Assembly (NCBI GenBank): GCA_023846275.1
Contig: CM043872.1
Span: 28,448,670 to 28,512,669 of the forward strand
DNA length: 64,000 nt
DNA from: Vanilla planifolia
Lineage: Eukaryota > Streptophyta > Magnoliopsida > Asparagales > Orchidaceae
Reading direction: 5' to 3'
Both the position numbers and the translations under genes were made by a program. The notes beneath the pieces are model-generated. The model did not search any database. It was given only the letters and a program-made list of their open reading frames with translations, and was not told where the DNA came from. Shown in pieces: positions 1 to 12,748 of the stretch (its first letter is position 1; every line of letters begins with the position of its first letter).

Positions 1-1850
1 CTTGGTGATGACGAATGAACACAAGTACACATGCAAATAGGGGATTTTAAGCACTTGGGTTGAACGAGCAGGACCATGGTTGAGACAATGCCCAAGGCTA
101 TGCCAGCAATTTGGGAGGGCTGTAATGAATAAGTGGCTAAATTGTTCTAATATGTCTTTACATGCACTTCAAATATTTCAAAAACTTAAAAGAGGCGTAC
201 TAAATATGATGGTTTAAGTTTGATCTAATATATCCTCTAATAAATATCTAATAAATTTAAAAATTAAACTAATTTATTGATATTCAAATACTAAATTTAT
301 TAATATTTAAAAAATATTTATTTTTAATGAATCTTTCTTTTAAAAATCTCAAGCATATTATCCTAATCATTTAATCAAGTCAAATGTCAAAGATATCAAT
401 ACAATAAACTCTTTATAACAATAATGGATTACATCAGTTGTTCCATTATAGATAACCAAATAATAGGATTTATGTGTTAGTCTTTCTAACGAAGACTATG
501 TGGCTATAGAAAAGCTTATATGTGATCACGAGGAAGATAACATGTGAGTTCACTCAGACTCATCTCAATCATGGTTAAAAATTGAGAAGCATGGGAGCCA
601 TTTCTTGCATAAATAATTTAATTTTAGTCAAACGATTAGCTCTAAAGCACTTTTTAAACAACTTATATTAAATAAAAAGCCAAGTAATGTCAATTAGTTA
701 CATCTAGATACATATTCAATGATTAAAAAAAATTTAAACTTACATCATTAGTAATTAGTGATAATAATAACTATACATAAATATTTTGATATTATATTTA
801 ATGAATAATGTAGAACAAAATTTAATCTTAATTACCTTCAACGCAACAAAAAAAACATAAAAAAATGATGTGTTATGTGAATATTTATAATTTGGGAATA
901 ACTAAAAGTCAATATAAGCACAAGAGATTGATGCATATCTAAAAACTCTTGCATTATCTCTTCACAAGTTAATGAGATATTGAATGTGAGCTTATTTAAG
1001 TTAAGAAGATTGGCATGCAATTCTATAATATATTTTCAATATTTTCAAATTTTAATTAATGTCAAAAACGAATATGAATTTTTCATGAAATTTTCATGTA
1101 AAATATTTTTCTTTAACATTTTGCTCGTGTATATATATCAATCTCTATTTTTGTCTAGATTGACAAATTTAATTACTAGAAAATCATTTTGAGAAGATTT
1201 ATTAACAATTATTACAACGTGTCTTGCATCCTTTAGTTCTAACAACTATATGGGCATAGGTGATGTCTATTAACTTGTATTGATAATGTTTATTACCTTA
1301 AATAAGTGAATCCTGTTTTAGAATTTTATATCATTAATTTTCAAAACTTTTAATGATTATATTTAAATTACATTTTATTTTAATTGATCATATATTCATA
1401 AGTGTTATGAAATAGTTGTAGTCAAATAAAATTTGAATTTATCATTAAGTTTTAACTATTTTTAAGAACATATTTTTATTGTCATAAAGTTTTTCAAACA
1501 AAGCAAAAAGCATAATAAATTATACTTGTCTACTAAATTTTAAAATTTTAATTTAAAATATATGAAATTAATAGTTGAAACAATTAAGTTATTTGATTGT
1601 TAAATTTGAAGATACAAATAAAATAATTACTTACTTTTTAGAATCATTATTCATCATCTATTTGTTTTTTATTAATCATTCATCATTAATCTTTTTTCTC
1701 TTTTTATCGTGAGCTAATTATGCACCATATCCTAAAATTATTTTTTAAAAAAATAAATGTCAAAACAAAACTAAATAACACATCTTGAAATTTTTAATGG
1801 ACCAAATAACATAAAATATAATATTAATTTACTATTTATAATTGCATGAT
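1..1850. other. AT-rich intergenic DNA
   Basis: Very AT-rich DNA with only short chance ORFs on both strands. I see no splice-consistent coding exons, RNA gene or recognisable transposon domain. Confidence 0.6.
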
Positions 1851-2420
1851 TTTGAACTCGATAAGCCTGAGGTGCATATGAGTGAAAGAGGCCCGATAAA
1901 GATGCTGAGTAGATGGATGTCACCTCCAAGAAAGGGAATCCTTCAATTCAAGCCTGTAGCTTCTCCAAGTTCGAGGAGAAAAGAAAAAGTAAAAAAAAAA
2001 AAATAAAAAAAAAATAAAAAATCAAAGAACATCACTGAACAGAGATGACTGCAATCGAGTGTAAGGAATTCGTCTCATCCTCCTCAGCTGTTCCTCAAAT
2101 TCTGCCTGCACATGGGACCCCAACATTCCCCTCTGTTTGACCGTCCTGCTTGCCGGCAAAAAGCCTCATTCTTTAGCTTTTAGAACCGGGTTTTTATGCC
2201 TTCTTCTTGCTCCTTCTCTCCTTCACATTCAGCAAAACTACTATAGAACAAGTAAGGATGCACCAGTAAGTACTGTAAAATGAATGGATGTTTGAGATCG
2301 CTTTCGCTCCAGTTTGAAGTGCCACGTTCTTCTTGTAGCTGCCAAACAATGTTCTCATTGTCAGCAAGTATTTTGGGAAGAAGCAAAAGCTGCCGCTAGT
2401 TATTGTCATCATAATCAATT
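1851..2420. other. GC-richer unassigned stretch
   Basis: This stretch is visibly less AT-rich than its surroundings and is interrupted by an A-rich run near 1990-2025. Its longest readable frames, about 70 codons on the minus strand between 2180 and 2418, overlap one another and match no family I recognise. It could be an old gene remnant or a promoter fragment. No function is assigned. Confidence 0.3.
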
Positions 2421-2596
2421 ATTTTTTAATATTTGAAAACAGTTGGTATGGTGCCATTGATATGTGTTCTTGGGTGTCACTTTTGTAATGTTTCAAACTC
2501 ACTTTGCTCATGTGAGAAAATGAAATCTGATGTCCATTCTATTTTAGTATTCTTTGATTGAGAATAATATAATAATAATAATTTTTTACATTCAAA

Positions 2597-2913
2597 TTTG
2601 GAAATAAGAGAAAGAAATGATTATTGAAAGATTATATTATATTTAATAGAAAACTTCTTCACATTAAAAATCTATAACGATATTACGATATAGTTTCTCT
2701 TGAGCAAGAAAAATAAATTTGAAGAATCTCAACAAAGAATATAAAAAAAAGATACAATGAAATTTTGAGAATAAGAAAAAGAAATGACTATTAGAAAATT
2801 ATATTATATTTAATTGAAAACTTCTTCGTACAAAAAACTTTTAAGATGTAGTTTCTCTTTTGATAAAAAAAAATATGCTTGAAGAATTTCAAAAAAAAAA
2901 ATACAATGAAAAA
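2597..2913. repeat. imperfect direct repeat, period about 167 bp, two copies
   Basis: Two adjacent AT-rich copies begin near 2597 and 2764. Both contain AAAGAAATGA (2611 and 2778), then a TTATATTATATTTAAT run, then AAAACTTCTTC, then TAGTTTCTCTT, in the same order. They differ by many substitutions and small indels, so the duplication is old. No coding capacity is seen. Confidence 0.75.
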
Positions 2914-3333
2914 ATTAAAGAATATTTTCACCATAGAGTAATTTGTTTTAAATATATTAAAATATTATTTGAATATTTATCTCTATAATATTTTAGACTC
3001 TATTTAGCCTTGCAAAGAAATGAAATTATATACATAAAAAACATAAAATTTGGCATCCCACTTTTTTTTAAAAAAACAAAAAAAAAGTGTCATTGAATCT
3101 TGAAATTATTATTATTATTGTAAGAAGAGAATACTATCAGTAATCATTCATTTTTAAAATAATTGACTATATTTTAAGTTTTTTATGCACACAAAATGCT
3201 TATTTTAAAATGATAATAAAACTAGTTTTATGAAGTTTAAGATGCAATAGTTTTTTTCTTATATTTTTTTTAAGATATTGCTTTTGAATAGAATATAATC
3301 TTTTAAATGCCCAAAACCCACTTACACACACAC

Positions 3334-3365
<32 letters not shown>

Positions 3366-4560
3366 ATATAAGTTTTTAGCAGGATATCTTTCAAATCTCA
3401 TAACATATTTTCATATAAACTTATAATGATTACTATTATAAACAAAATAATAGAAAATCTAATATATGTTTTTTAATTAATATAACATAAAATATGATGT
3501 GATGTGTCATCACACTGGTCATCATTTTATTAATACTCATAAAATATATTAATATGTCTTAAAATATTTAAAGTAAAAAATAGATTGAGTTAATTGTCAT
3601 AATCTAATCAGACAATACTATACAATATGATATAAAATAATATAAGTTTTACAATAGGAGACATTGCAAGAAATGATCTATTGGAAGAGAAGAAAACAAG
3701 ATTAATTTTAAAAAATACCTCATCAAGAAATGTTAGGATGTTATATTCTTTTACTTATATTATAGAGTATAATATAAATATTCATCTAATAATAAAATCT
3801 AAATGTGCATGAGCTAAGTTTGCATGTGTATGTATTAAGATTTTTTTAAATGTATATATATGAAATGTTGTCTTAAATGTATTATATTTATAGCTTTATT
3901 AGATATTTTTATGATTATTTATAGAGATATCTTTCATAATTAATATGTCATATCATTATCTAATTTACGATTTAGTATGAGTTTTGTTAGAGATAAATAT
4001 TATATTTATTTGTTTAAAGAATTACAATGAAATATTATTATATATATAGGAGAAGAAAGGCATTTTTAGAAAAGATTTTATCACTTTAATTTCTATAAAT
4101 TTGTGATCATTTTACTTAAATTTTGAGAAAAGAAATGCATGTTTTGTTTAATTTTTAAAAGAACTTTATACAAAAATATTTTCTATGTAAGAATTTAGTT
4201 GTATTTTTATTTTGACCTAAATTCAATAAACTTATTAACTTATACTATATTTTTTAAAATTATAAAAATATTTATCTCAAATACTCAATAATATGCATCT
4301 TCAACTAAATAACAAATAATTAAAAACTTAATAAAAATATTTAATTTCAAATAGTATTAAAATAATTTATAAAGTAAAATACAGAAAAATAGCCATTGAG
4401 ATCGCCCATAATGTCTACGATAATTGACAATATTTAAAACATCACAACACTTTATAAGTTTAAAATTTACTTAGAAAAAATAAAAAAGGTATTTTTTAGA
4501 TGGAATTAAAGTTTTGATAAAGCTATGTTCTATAAAAAAAATTTAAAAAAAAAAAAAAAA
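2914..4560. other. AT-rich intergenic DNA with TA microsatellite
   Basis: AT-rich DNA without recognisable genes. A (CA)n/(TA)n simple repeat lies at about 3325-3371. A poly-A run closes the interval near 4535-4561. Confidence 0.6.
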
Positions 4561-6000
4561 AAGCTTATGAAAGACTCGTTTGAATTATGTCATTCAGTCA
4601 TGGCCTATTCTTCTTTAGGGATGGTACATATTTGAACCTTTAAACTTTACTTTTATTGGATTCTAGTGGATTGTTACTCCAAAAGTTGTTGGGATCAACG
4701 CTATTTCACCACCTTTGTTGATTTATGAGGAAATTACTACAAAGAATTCAAAACACTTTCCAAGCATGCTTCCAAAGTTAGCCATTATTCCCAAAAGTTC
4801 ATCTCGCCGTCGCAGGAAAGCTCACCTCTTTAATGTTAACACCTTTCCTGTACAATTTGATTTGGATCATTGGGATAAAAGGTTGAGCTCACCTAAGCTC
4901 CTCATCTTCTGACCATTCGAATGATTACATTCTCCACAGTTATTTATATTCCAACAATTTTAGGCGTAGCATAAATCTGCTAAATTTGTACTTAAGAGTT
5001 GATTCGAGTATACTTAAATATATCTTTTTTATTTTTCCTTTTAAAGAATATTAGAAAAAAAATATAAATTTGTTCAAAATTGAATGAAAGTGAAATGCTA
5101 CATTTAAGTGGATTTCCCAATTTGCATCAACAAGTATATTTTTAAGATTAATTACAATAGAATGAAGAAATTAGAATCAAAGTCCTTCGCAACAATAAAA
5201 AAGTCTAAACCTTTCATTTAACAAAATCTTAGACTTTTCTAAACTCAAAATTCTTATTAATATATGAATATTTATTTTTATTATTTAAAAAACTCTAATT
5301 TCTGTCAACCAGATGTCTTTGATTTCTAAATATTTCATAAATTTTATTTTTCAATTCACAAACAACTTTTGAGGTGTTGTAATTTTTATTTTTGATGTAC
5401 GATTTTTCAATAAAACATCAAATAAAATTAAAATTTGAAATAAAGAAATTAAAATTGCAGCTATAAACATTATTTGGTTCTTGTTAATGATAGTTATGCA
5501 ATAAAGAAATTGAAATTGTAACATTTTTTTATTAGTAATTAAGATAATTTATAAGTCTAACATATCGAGAAATTATTTTAACACTTCTATGTGACTAATT
5601 AGCCTCTAAATATAATTATTTAAATTTTAATAAATTTTTAATTAAAAAACAAATAAATTAAGTTCTTTATATAAATTGTTAATGTGAAGATAAAAATGTT
5701 TAACCAAAAACCATAGTCAAAGGAGGATTTGAGTATTTTCTTATTTGATAAACTTTTTCATTGAAAAATATTCAACTTTTGGTTCGAGTGGGGGATCATT
5801 CAATAGATGTTTATTTTTATATTTATGATTTTTCGTATTAATTTTTTTTACCTCCACTCTTGTCGCTTGTATAGAAAGCTCGATTTATTGTATTTTTTTA
5901 TTTTTTGTTTTCAGATATTAATGGTTCACATAAAAAAATTAAAAACCTCTCAACATAATGAATTTAGTAATGCTTTTTGGGTAAAAGCAAAGAAGTTGGT
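4561..6000. other. AT-rich DNA with one unassigned 65-codon ORF
   Basis: Between 4715 and 4912 a plus-strand frame of 65 codons stays open. It has a basic RRRR patch and slightly higher GC than its surroundings, but it matches no family I know and has no flanking exons. It may be a decayed gene fragment. The rest of the interval is featureless AT-rich DNA. Confidence 0.3.
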
Positions 6001-7310
6001 GAAGCTTTCTTTCCTGTAATGGTAATACACAAGTAATTCAGAAATGGAAAGATGGTTTTTTGGTGATCCCAAATTACGCGAAATAAAGCCATCTCAGAAA
6101 TTCTGGCGAATAATTGGAAAAAAAAGAAAAAGCACGCCCTCAATATGGCTTTTCATTACGTGCACAAATTCCAACTTCGTTGAAGGCAATTTTTTTTTAT
6201 ATAGAAACAGAGTTAAAGCATCGTCCAAACCACAGATTGCCACTCTAATGCAAGAAGGAAGAGCAGACAGGTGCTTGCTTTTTGGGAGCTTGGAAGCCGA
6301 GAAGGAATATAAAAAACTACCTCTCTACTAATGACGATCTTAGAGAGAGAATGAGAGAGAGCAGGGAGAGACAGATTTCTTTTTTCTTTTGGGACAGGTA
6401 AAAGAAAAGAAGCAGCAGTCGAGAATATTATGTATAAAGGTAATACTGCCACTCTACTTTTCTCCTCTCTCTGCCTTGTTCCTCTTTCCCACTTTTGCAT
6501 TTTTTGTATCAAAGGAATTGAATACAAGTGAACCTCATCTCACTTAGCTCCTTCCTTTTCCCCAGCTTCCAAGAAATGATATGAGAGGAGGGATCCACTC
6601 ATGCTGCCTTTAAGAAAGCATGCTTGTGTGGAATGCTTACTCTGATTTGTTTACAAACAAACGCAGAACTCTGCCTTTGCTTTGCTCTTAAATATGTGAT
6701 CTTTACTTGTTTTGTGTGTACCACAAAAAATCATTCTCCGGCTTTTCCTCTTTATCACAGAACCTTTTCATTTAGGTTGCATTAATGGATACTTTCAGAG
6801 CACTTACTCTCTTCTCGCTCTCTGTGTAAGCAATGGGAACGGAGGGAGTTATCTAAAACTGCTTTAGTTTTGATTGCTAAATCAAACTGATAAAAAGATA
6901 AGGGTAGTTGCTAAATAATTATTTCCTTGATTTTTCTATGGTTGCCTTCCAAGTTTCAGCTTTCCAAGACTTGTCTTGCAAGGTTTTGTTCCTTTTTGTC
7001 CTGACGATTTTTAATATACTGAATTCAAGGCATGCTTAGTTTGAATGATTATTCGCATTTGTCGGTGAATATTATGTCTTAATCATGGTTTAACTTACGA
7101 AGCAGCATTCGGTTTACAAATGAAAAAGAAAGCATGCAGCATAGCAGAAAGACAGCAAGCCCCTGAAGTGGAAATAGAAAGCAAAGCCATCGGCGCTGCA
7201 GGAGAAAAGATGACACGTACACATAGACACATTCTCCCTCTAAATTCCCAGACAGAGATGGAAAAACGGGCGAGAGAGAAAGAGAGAGAGAGAAAGAGGG
7301 AGGGAGTGGT
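6001..7310 (+). promoter_or_regulatory. upstream region of the SMXL gene with GA-rich tracts
   Basis: The DNA upstream of the SMXL gene is less AT-rich than the interval to its left. It holds two GA-rich tracts, at about 6343-6375 and 7270-7307, the second directly upstream of the putative TATA box. Such GA repeats are known targets of plant BPC/GAGA-binding factors; a role here is inference. Chance ORFs occur on both strands, with no exon signal. Confidence 0.35.
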
Positions 7311-7316
7311 AAAAGG

Positions 7317-7324
7317 CTTATAAG
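7317..7324 (+). promoter_or_regulatory. putative TATA box of the SMXL gene
   Basis: CTTATAAG lies about 180 bp upstream of the start codon and just 3' of a GA-rich tract. Transcription starting about 30 bp downstream would give a leader of roughly 150 nt, in which I find no upstream ATG. This is pattern-based only. Confidence 0.4.
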
Positions 7325-7498
7325 AGCTAAGCTGGCGACATTCCTTCAACAAGTAGAGCTCTTCACATTACAGTACTGAGGAAAACAGAGTAAGCTCCGA
7401 GAAGAAATACAGCAAGAGAATAGCGAGCTCAAGGAAAGATAGAGGAGCATCTGAAGCTCTTGTTCGGGAGGTGGGGGTGGTTCTTGGGTGAAAAAGTG

Positions 7499-10400
7499 AT
7501 GCGCTCTGGAGCTTCAAACATTCAGCAGGCCCTCACCGCCGAGGCGGCTGCAGTTTTAAAGCATTCTCTTAACCTCGCTCGGAGGCGTGGCCATGCGCAG
7601 GTCACCCCTCTCCACGTTGCTGCGACACTCATCAGCTCCTCCTCCGCTGCTTCCTCCATACTCCGACGAGCTTGTGCCCGTTCCAGCCCGCACCACCCCA
7701 CATCGTTGCCTCTGCAATGCCGAGCTCTCGAACTCTGCTTCAACGTCGCACTGAACCGACTCCCAAGCTCACCGCTCCCTTCGTCCTCTTCCCTCCTCCA
7801 TTCCCATCCCTCTCTGTCAAACGCCCTCGTCGCTGCTCTTAAACGAGCTCAAGCCCACCAGAGAAGAGGCTGCATTGAAAGCCAGAACAACCACCCCCAT
7901 CATTCTCAGCAGCAGAGCAACCAGCCTCTGCTTTCCGTCAAGGTAGAGCTCGATCAGCTCATCATCTCCATTCTGGATGATCCGAGTGTGAGCAGAGTCA
8001 TGAGAGAGGCCGGGTTCTCCAGTACCAATGTCAAACAAAACCTTGAGGAGGATCCTTCTGGAGGCTTTGGCATGGCTAGTGGCACCAAGCCTGGCTCCTT
8101 CCTTTTCGACTCAACTAGTATTTTCTTGCCAACCCAGTTCATGAAACCAATCGAGAAGAAGGAAGATGACGTGAAATCGGTTTTAGAGGTGATGATGATG
8201 AGAAAACAGAAGCAGGGGAAGAGGAGCGGCAACGTCGTGGTTGTTGGGGACTCTGTTTTTATGGCAGAAGGAGTTGTCAATGAGTTATTGCTGAGGTTGG
8301 AGAGAGGAGAGGTTCCTGTGGAATTAAGAGGAGCTCTGGTAATCAACCTTCAGCTTTCCTATGTGCATCTGAGGCTCATGAACAAGTTCGATTTGGAGAC
8401 AAAGATTTCAGACCTTAGAAGAAGGGTCTTCTCCTCTTTGGAGAAAGGAGTCGTGTTGTACGCTGGGGATTTGGGGTGGGCAGTCGGTGAAGAAGCCAGA
8501 AGCACGGATTGTATGGTTGGGTTTTGGCCAGTGGAGTATCTGATCTCAGAGATCGGGAGGCTTCTCTCTGACCTCAGGAGAGATACCAATGGATTAGCAG
8601 GAGGGGCAAAGGTCTGGTTGTTAGCTTCTTCTAGTTATCAGAAATACATGAGATGCAAGATGTTGATTCCTTCACTCGAGTCCCTCTGGGCTCTTCAGGC
8701 TGTGGTGGTTCCTTCTGGTGGTCTTCCTCTGAGCCTTCATGCCCCTAGGTGAGTTCTTCATGCACCGAGATCACCATCTCCATTTTTTTTCTTGTCACTT
8801 AATACCCTTTTTTGTTATACGTCACGTTGTTTATGGGAAAAAAGCAAATAACTCCATTATTAGAAAGATTCAATAAGAAAGATGTGATCTTGAGATCTTC
8901 AACTTGGTGTTGGAACTTGGAACGTCAACATATTCGACTTAACGGATAAAGTTTTGCAGTGGCATTTTTTCAATACTTCCAAAGCTGAAGGAGTACCATT
9001 TCCAGATGTTAGAGCCTATTCGTTTGAAAGCTATAGAAGAGGAAGAGAAGCTCATTTGCTGTGCCGAATGCATGACAAATTATGAAAAGGAACTTGCCTT
9101 TGTTAACAAATCAGAGCCTGAAGAAACCGATGCCTGTAATGCCAACTTGCCATGCTGGCTTCCAACGCAGAAAACGGAGAATATTCACAAGGTCTATTAT
9201 CACAGAACTGCATATTAAACAGAGCAGTATAAAATTATATCTATCATCTTCTGATTTCTCTAACATACATTTCAGGAACCATTCATTGATCTTCTAAGAA
9301 AATGGAGCAGGCGATGCCGAAGCCTTCATCCTTCACGAATCAGCCAAGCAACTTCGTCAATTCATAAAAGCTTGCCATCCAATCGCTGCAAGTTCTCCTT
9401 GGAGCCATGCTCCATCTCGTTCTCCTCACTTAGACGTGATAGCCGTAAGCCGATCGTAACAAACCTAGCGCTTGGCAATTCTGTTTTCACTGAGTTTGCA
9501 ATGTCAAAAAAGGGATCTTTCGTGAACCCCAGAGATTTGAGCCAAGCATTACAGGAGAACATCCCATGGCAATCTGAGGTGATTCCGATAATTGTAGACG
9601 CGCTGCTTGATTTTGGGTTGAACGAAAGGAAGGGTAGCTGGATTATGATCCAGGGGAATGACCGGATTGCAAGGAGGCGCTTGGCTCGTGTGTTGGCCGC
9701 GTCTTTCTTTGGATCTGCTGAGAGAGTTTTACTCATCAATGTTAGGAGATTAGGAAGTGCAGCTGTTGATCTAATCACAAGAGCATTGGGAAAGGATTCT
9801 AAAGCTGTGGTTTTAATAGAGGATATGGATTGGGCCAACCACGAATTCTCGGCACTAATCAAAGATGGAATCAACAACGGCTTTTTAAGGGATACGAATG
9901 GCAAGGAAGTGGATCTACGTAATTGGATATTTGTATTGACAATTAGTGGATCTTCCGATTCTGTGAAGGTGGGAGAAGACTGTGACGGGGTACTACGTAT
10001 GAGGTTGTGGACAGAAGAGGAAGATGTAAATAGGCTACCTCCCGATGAAAAGAGAAAATGGGAGTGGCAGAAAGCCAGGGTATTGAAGAGGAGGAGAATA
10101 ACCGATAGAGAAGCAGTGTTGGATCTCAACGTCGCCATCACCGGGGAAGGAGAAGACGAAGAGGACGGCGTACCGAGTGGCCTCACTCACGAGTTCTATG
10201 CCATTTGCGAGGATACTTTGTTCCAAGCCATTGCTATGGTTACCTTAGAGACGGACTCCGGTATGGCCGGAAAGATTGCAGAAGGTTTGACTGCCAGGCT
10301 AAGAAGGGCGTTTGAAGAGGCCGTCGGTGGCAATGTGGGAGAAAGAACGCTGGTGGTGGACGTGGCCACGACAAAAGAGCTGGCCGCAGCATGTGGGTTC

Positions 10401-10565
10401 TTTTTGGAGAATGAGTTTGAGAGGTGGGTGAGGGAAGTTTTTCAAATTTGTATTCCAACCGTTAAAATTGGCGGGAAGTTAAGTCTTGTGGTTAACGGCG
10501 GGGAAGAACAATTGGTATTGGGGTTCCTGGGCTCGTCTCTCCCCAAGAAGATTACGGTGGGTTGA
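7499..10565 (+). CDS. SMXL4/5: SMXL/D53-family Clp-ATPase-like transcriptional repressor (SMXL3/4/5 type), 3 exons, 923 aa
   Basis: Exons are 7499-8748, 8960-9191 and 9276-10565, with GT-AG junctions and phases that fit. The split codon at residue 417 is AG+T (Ser). The start is the first ATG; the frame is open upstream but only through a TTG. Residues 1 to about 190 form the double Clp-N domain (MRSGASNIQQALT, ARRRGHAQVTPLHVAATL, LPLQCRALELCFNVALNRL, ALKRAQAHQRRGCIE, SILDDPSVSRVMREAGF). A CCAEC cysteine cluster sits at residues 450-454, and a degenerate ATPase-like region (GNDRIARRRLA, VVLIEDMDWA) runs from about residue 620. The EAR motif LDLNV lies at 776-780, as expected for TOPLESS recruitment. 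The ARRRGHAQVTPLHVAATL wording and the absence of an RGKT motif point to the SMXL3/4/5 branch. In Arabidopsis that branch acts in phloem formation and is not degraded in response to strigolactone or karrikin. Nuclear location is inferred from the family. Subfamily placement rests on remembered sequences. Confidence 0.93.
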
Positions 10566-12480
10566 GTGAGACTTGAGCCCTCTTTATTCAATGTATAAGG
10601 TTAGTAGGCCAAAAGGCCACCTCCTAAGTGTTTAGCTCTTGGATTTTTGCTCTACATATTTTGGCCTTTAATTCAAATATTTGTGGTGTAAATTCCATAA
10701 GAATGAGGTAAACCTTCAATTGTCCACATCCCAAAAAAATACAAAAGCAAATTAAGCCATATGGGGAGACATTTGTGAGATTATTTATGATTAAAAAAGA
10801 TTAAATGACAAATTATTTCATAAAATTCTTAAAGATCACATTATATAAAAGTAGAATATTGTATCTTGATAATTACATGTTTTTGTTATAAATATATTAA
10901 ATATAGATATATAATAATTACATTTTTATTTATCAATGCAAAAATGTTCTTAGAATAATATTCTTTTCGTTTATTATATTTTTATTATAAATTTTTTGTT
11001 CTTCTTAGATGTTTCTTATTATGGATGCCTATGATAATATTTAAATAAAAAATATAATACTATTCAAAATAAATTTTATGATAATTCAAGATTCAAAATA
11101 AAAATATTTAATATTGATATTTATCATTTGATTTATAACTTATATATATGTGTTGATTTTGAAATAGTATCTAAATAATAAAAGTAATAATATAGCAGTA
11201 AAATAAAAATTTTCAAAAAAATTAAAATACATTTTTATTATATGAAATTTTCATCACTTTTGATGCATTTAGATGGTAATTTAAGAGTTTTATTTTGAAA
11301 AAAAAAAGCTGGCAAAAATTTATAGTTACTATATGGTCTTAACCCATTGTATATATTAACTAAAGTTTGAATGCATAATGTTTTAACAGATCACATGAAC
11401 TTGTACCATCGTCATTGCTAAAACCAACATGCATCAAAATAGATTATAACAGTTTGTTAGATCAATTTCTCTGTGGTTGTATTCATTTGTTGCTGAGCCC
11501 ATTCATATGCCTGCAATGAATATCTGTCGAATTGCATAATGCTTGTTTGTCTAAGAAATAATTTATATTAATGTAAAAGAACAATATTATAAAAATTGTT
11601 TAAAAATTTTGATGATTTTAGACTCTAAACAACAAAATAATGTTCAGAGTCTCTCATTAAACTTAACGTTCATGGCTGAACCAAAGAAAGGAGAACAAGG
11701 AAGACAACAAATCTGGTGAATACTACAGAGTTGCATATGCATACCTCTAAAAGTTGAGGGCAAAACGACAGCAAAGTTTTTAGATCATATCTTAAAAATG
11801 CACTTTAATGATCATAAACGCATTTACATTATTTAAAATACAGTAATCTTATTGATTACATTCTCTTCATACGATTGAAATAGTTATCATAAATATGCTC
11901 AACAACATATGTACCACTAAGAACACTCAGAAACTATGATCAGAACCTGTTTGGTTGAGTATGATTTTAATTTTTAACTACAGTTGCAATCCAAAGTGAT
12001 AAAAATCTAAGCAATATAGTTATAATTATAATTTTATAGTGATATTATTTTATATTATTACAATAAATTAATGTTTAGAGATCTGTCCACTGAAAAGAAA
12101 ATTCTAGCAATTTCGATCAATGTTAACGAATTTATATTAAAACAGTGATCTTCGGAAAACAGTATCTCCGTTATTTTGATCCAATATTCAGCTTGTCAAG
12201 AAAAGATGAAACAGCTAAACTTCAGGTTATACACAGACAAAAAAAGCTTTTGAGCAGAACTGAGCAAAAGTGTAGAGCTATCTCTATCATACTAACCTTT
12301 TTCACTTTTTTACATCATTATTCAGACAAACAAAACATGAAATGTAAATTTTCCAACAAAAATTCCATCAAGTCAGATTCACAGCTTGCATGACAGTCCA
12401 AAAGGAACAAAACAAGCATCACTCGAACAGCCATCGTCTTGCATTCATTAAATGCTTCAAAACGTATAAAAATAGAACCT
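10566..12480. other. AT-rich intergenic DNA between SMXL and RPL7 pseudogene A
   Basis: The first part probably contains the SMXL 3' UTR and polyadenylation region. The remainder is AT-rich without recognisable exons, RNA genes or transposon domains. Confidence 0.5.
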
Positions 12481-12748
12481 GAAAGAAAAAGAAAACTGCA
12501 TGGCCGATGACGTCAACGTAGAAATTCAAGACATTTGTTATTCATTAGGAGGGCAACACAGCTTCATGTCACATTACGACATGCGCTGAGAACAAGAAAT
12601 GATGCAAACACGTAGAACAAATGGAAATTTAAGACACATGCAAGTCCTCAACTATAGGGGAGAAAAAAGGGAAATGTAACAGCATATTCAACTCAACATA
12701 TACAAAACAATTTCGCTCTTTCAAAGGCACAAATTCGTTCTCTACAGC

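Noticed and set aside
5770-5800. GGTTCGA-like tRNA T-loop match
   Set aside because: No acceptor stem, D-arm or anticodon arm can be fitted around it.
6200-6850. possible microRNA precursor in the GA/CT-rich DNA upstream of SMXL
   Set aside because: I compared it from memory with common plant microRNA families and saw no mature sequence or convincing fold-back arm pair.
9362-10186. 274-codon minus-strand ORF
   Set aside because: It is the antisense shadow of SMXL exon 3, whose plus-strand frame has clear family motifs.
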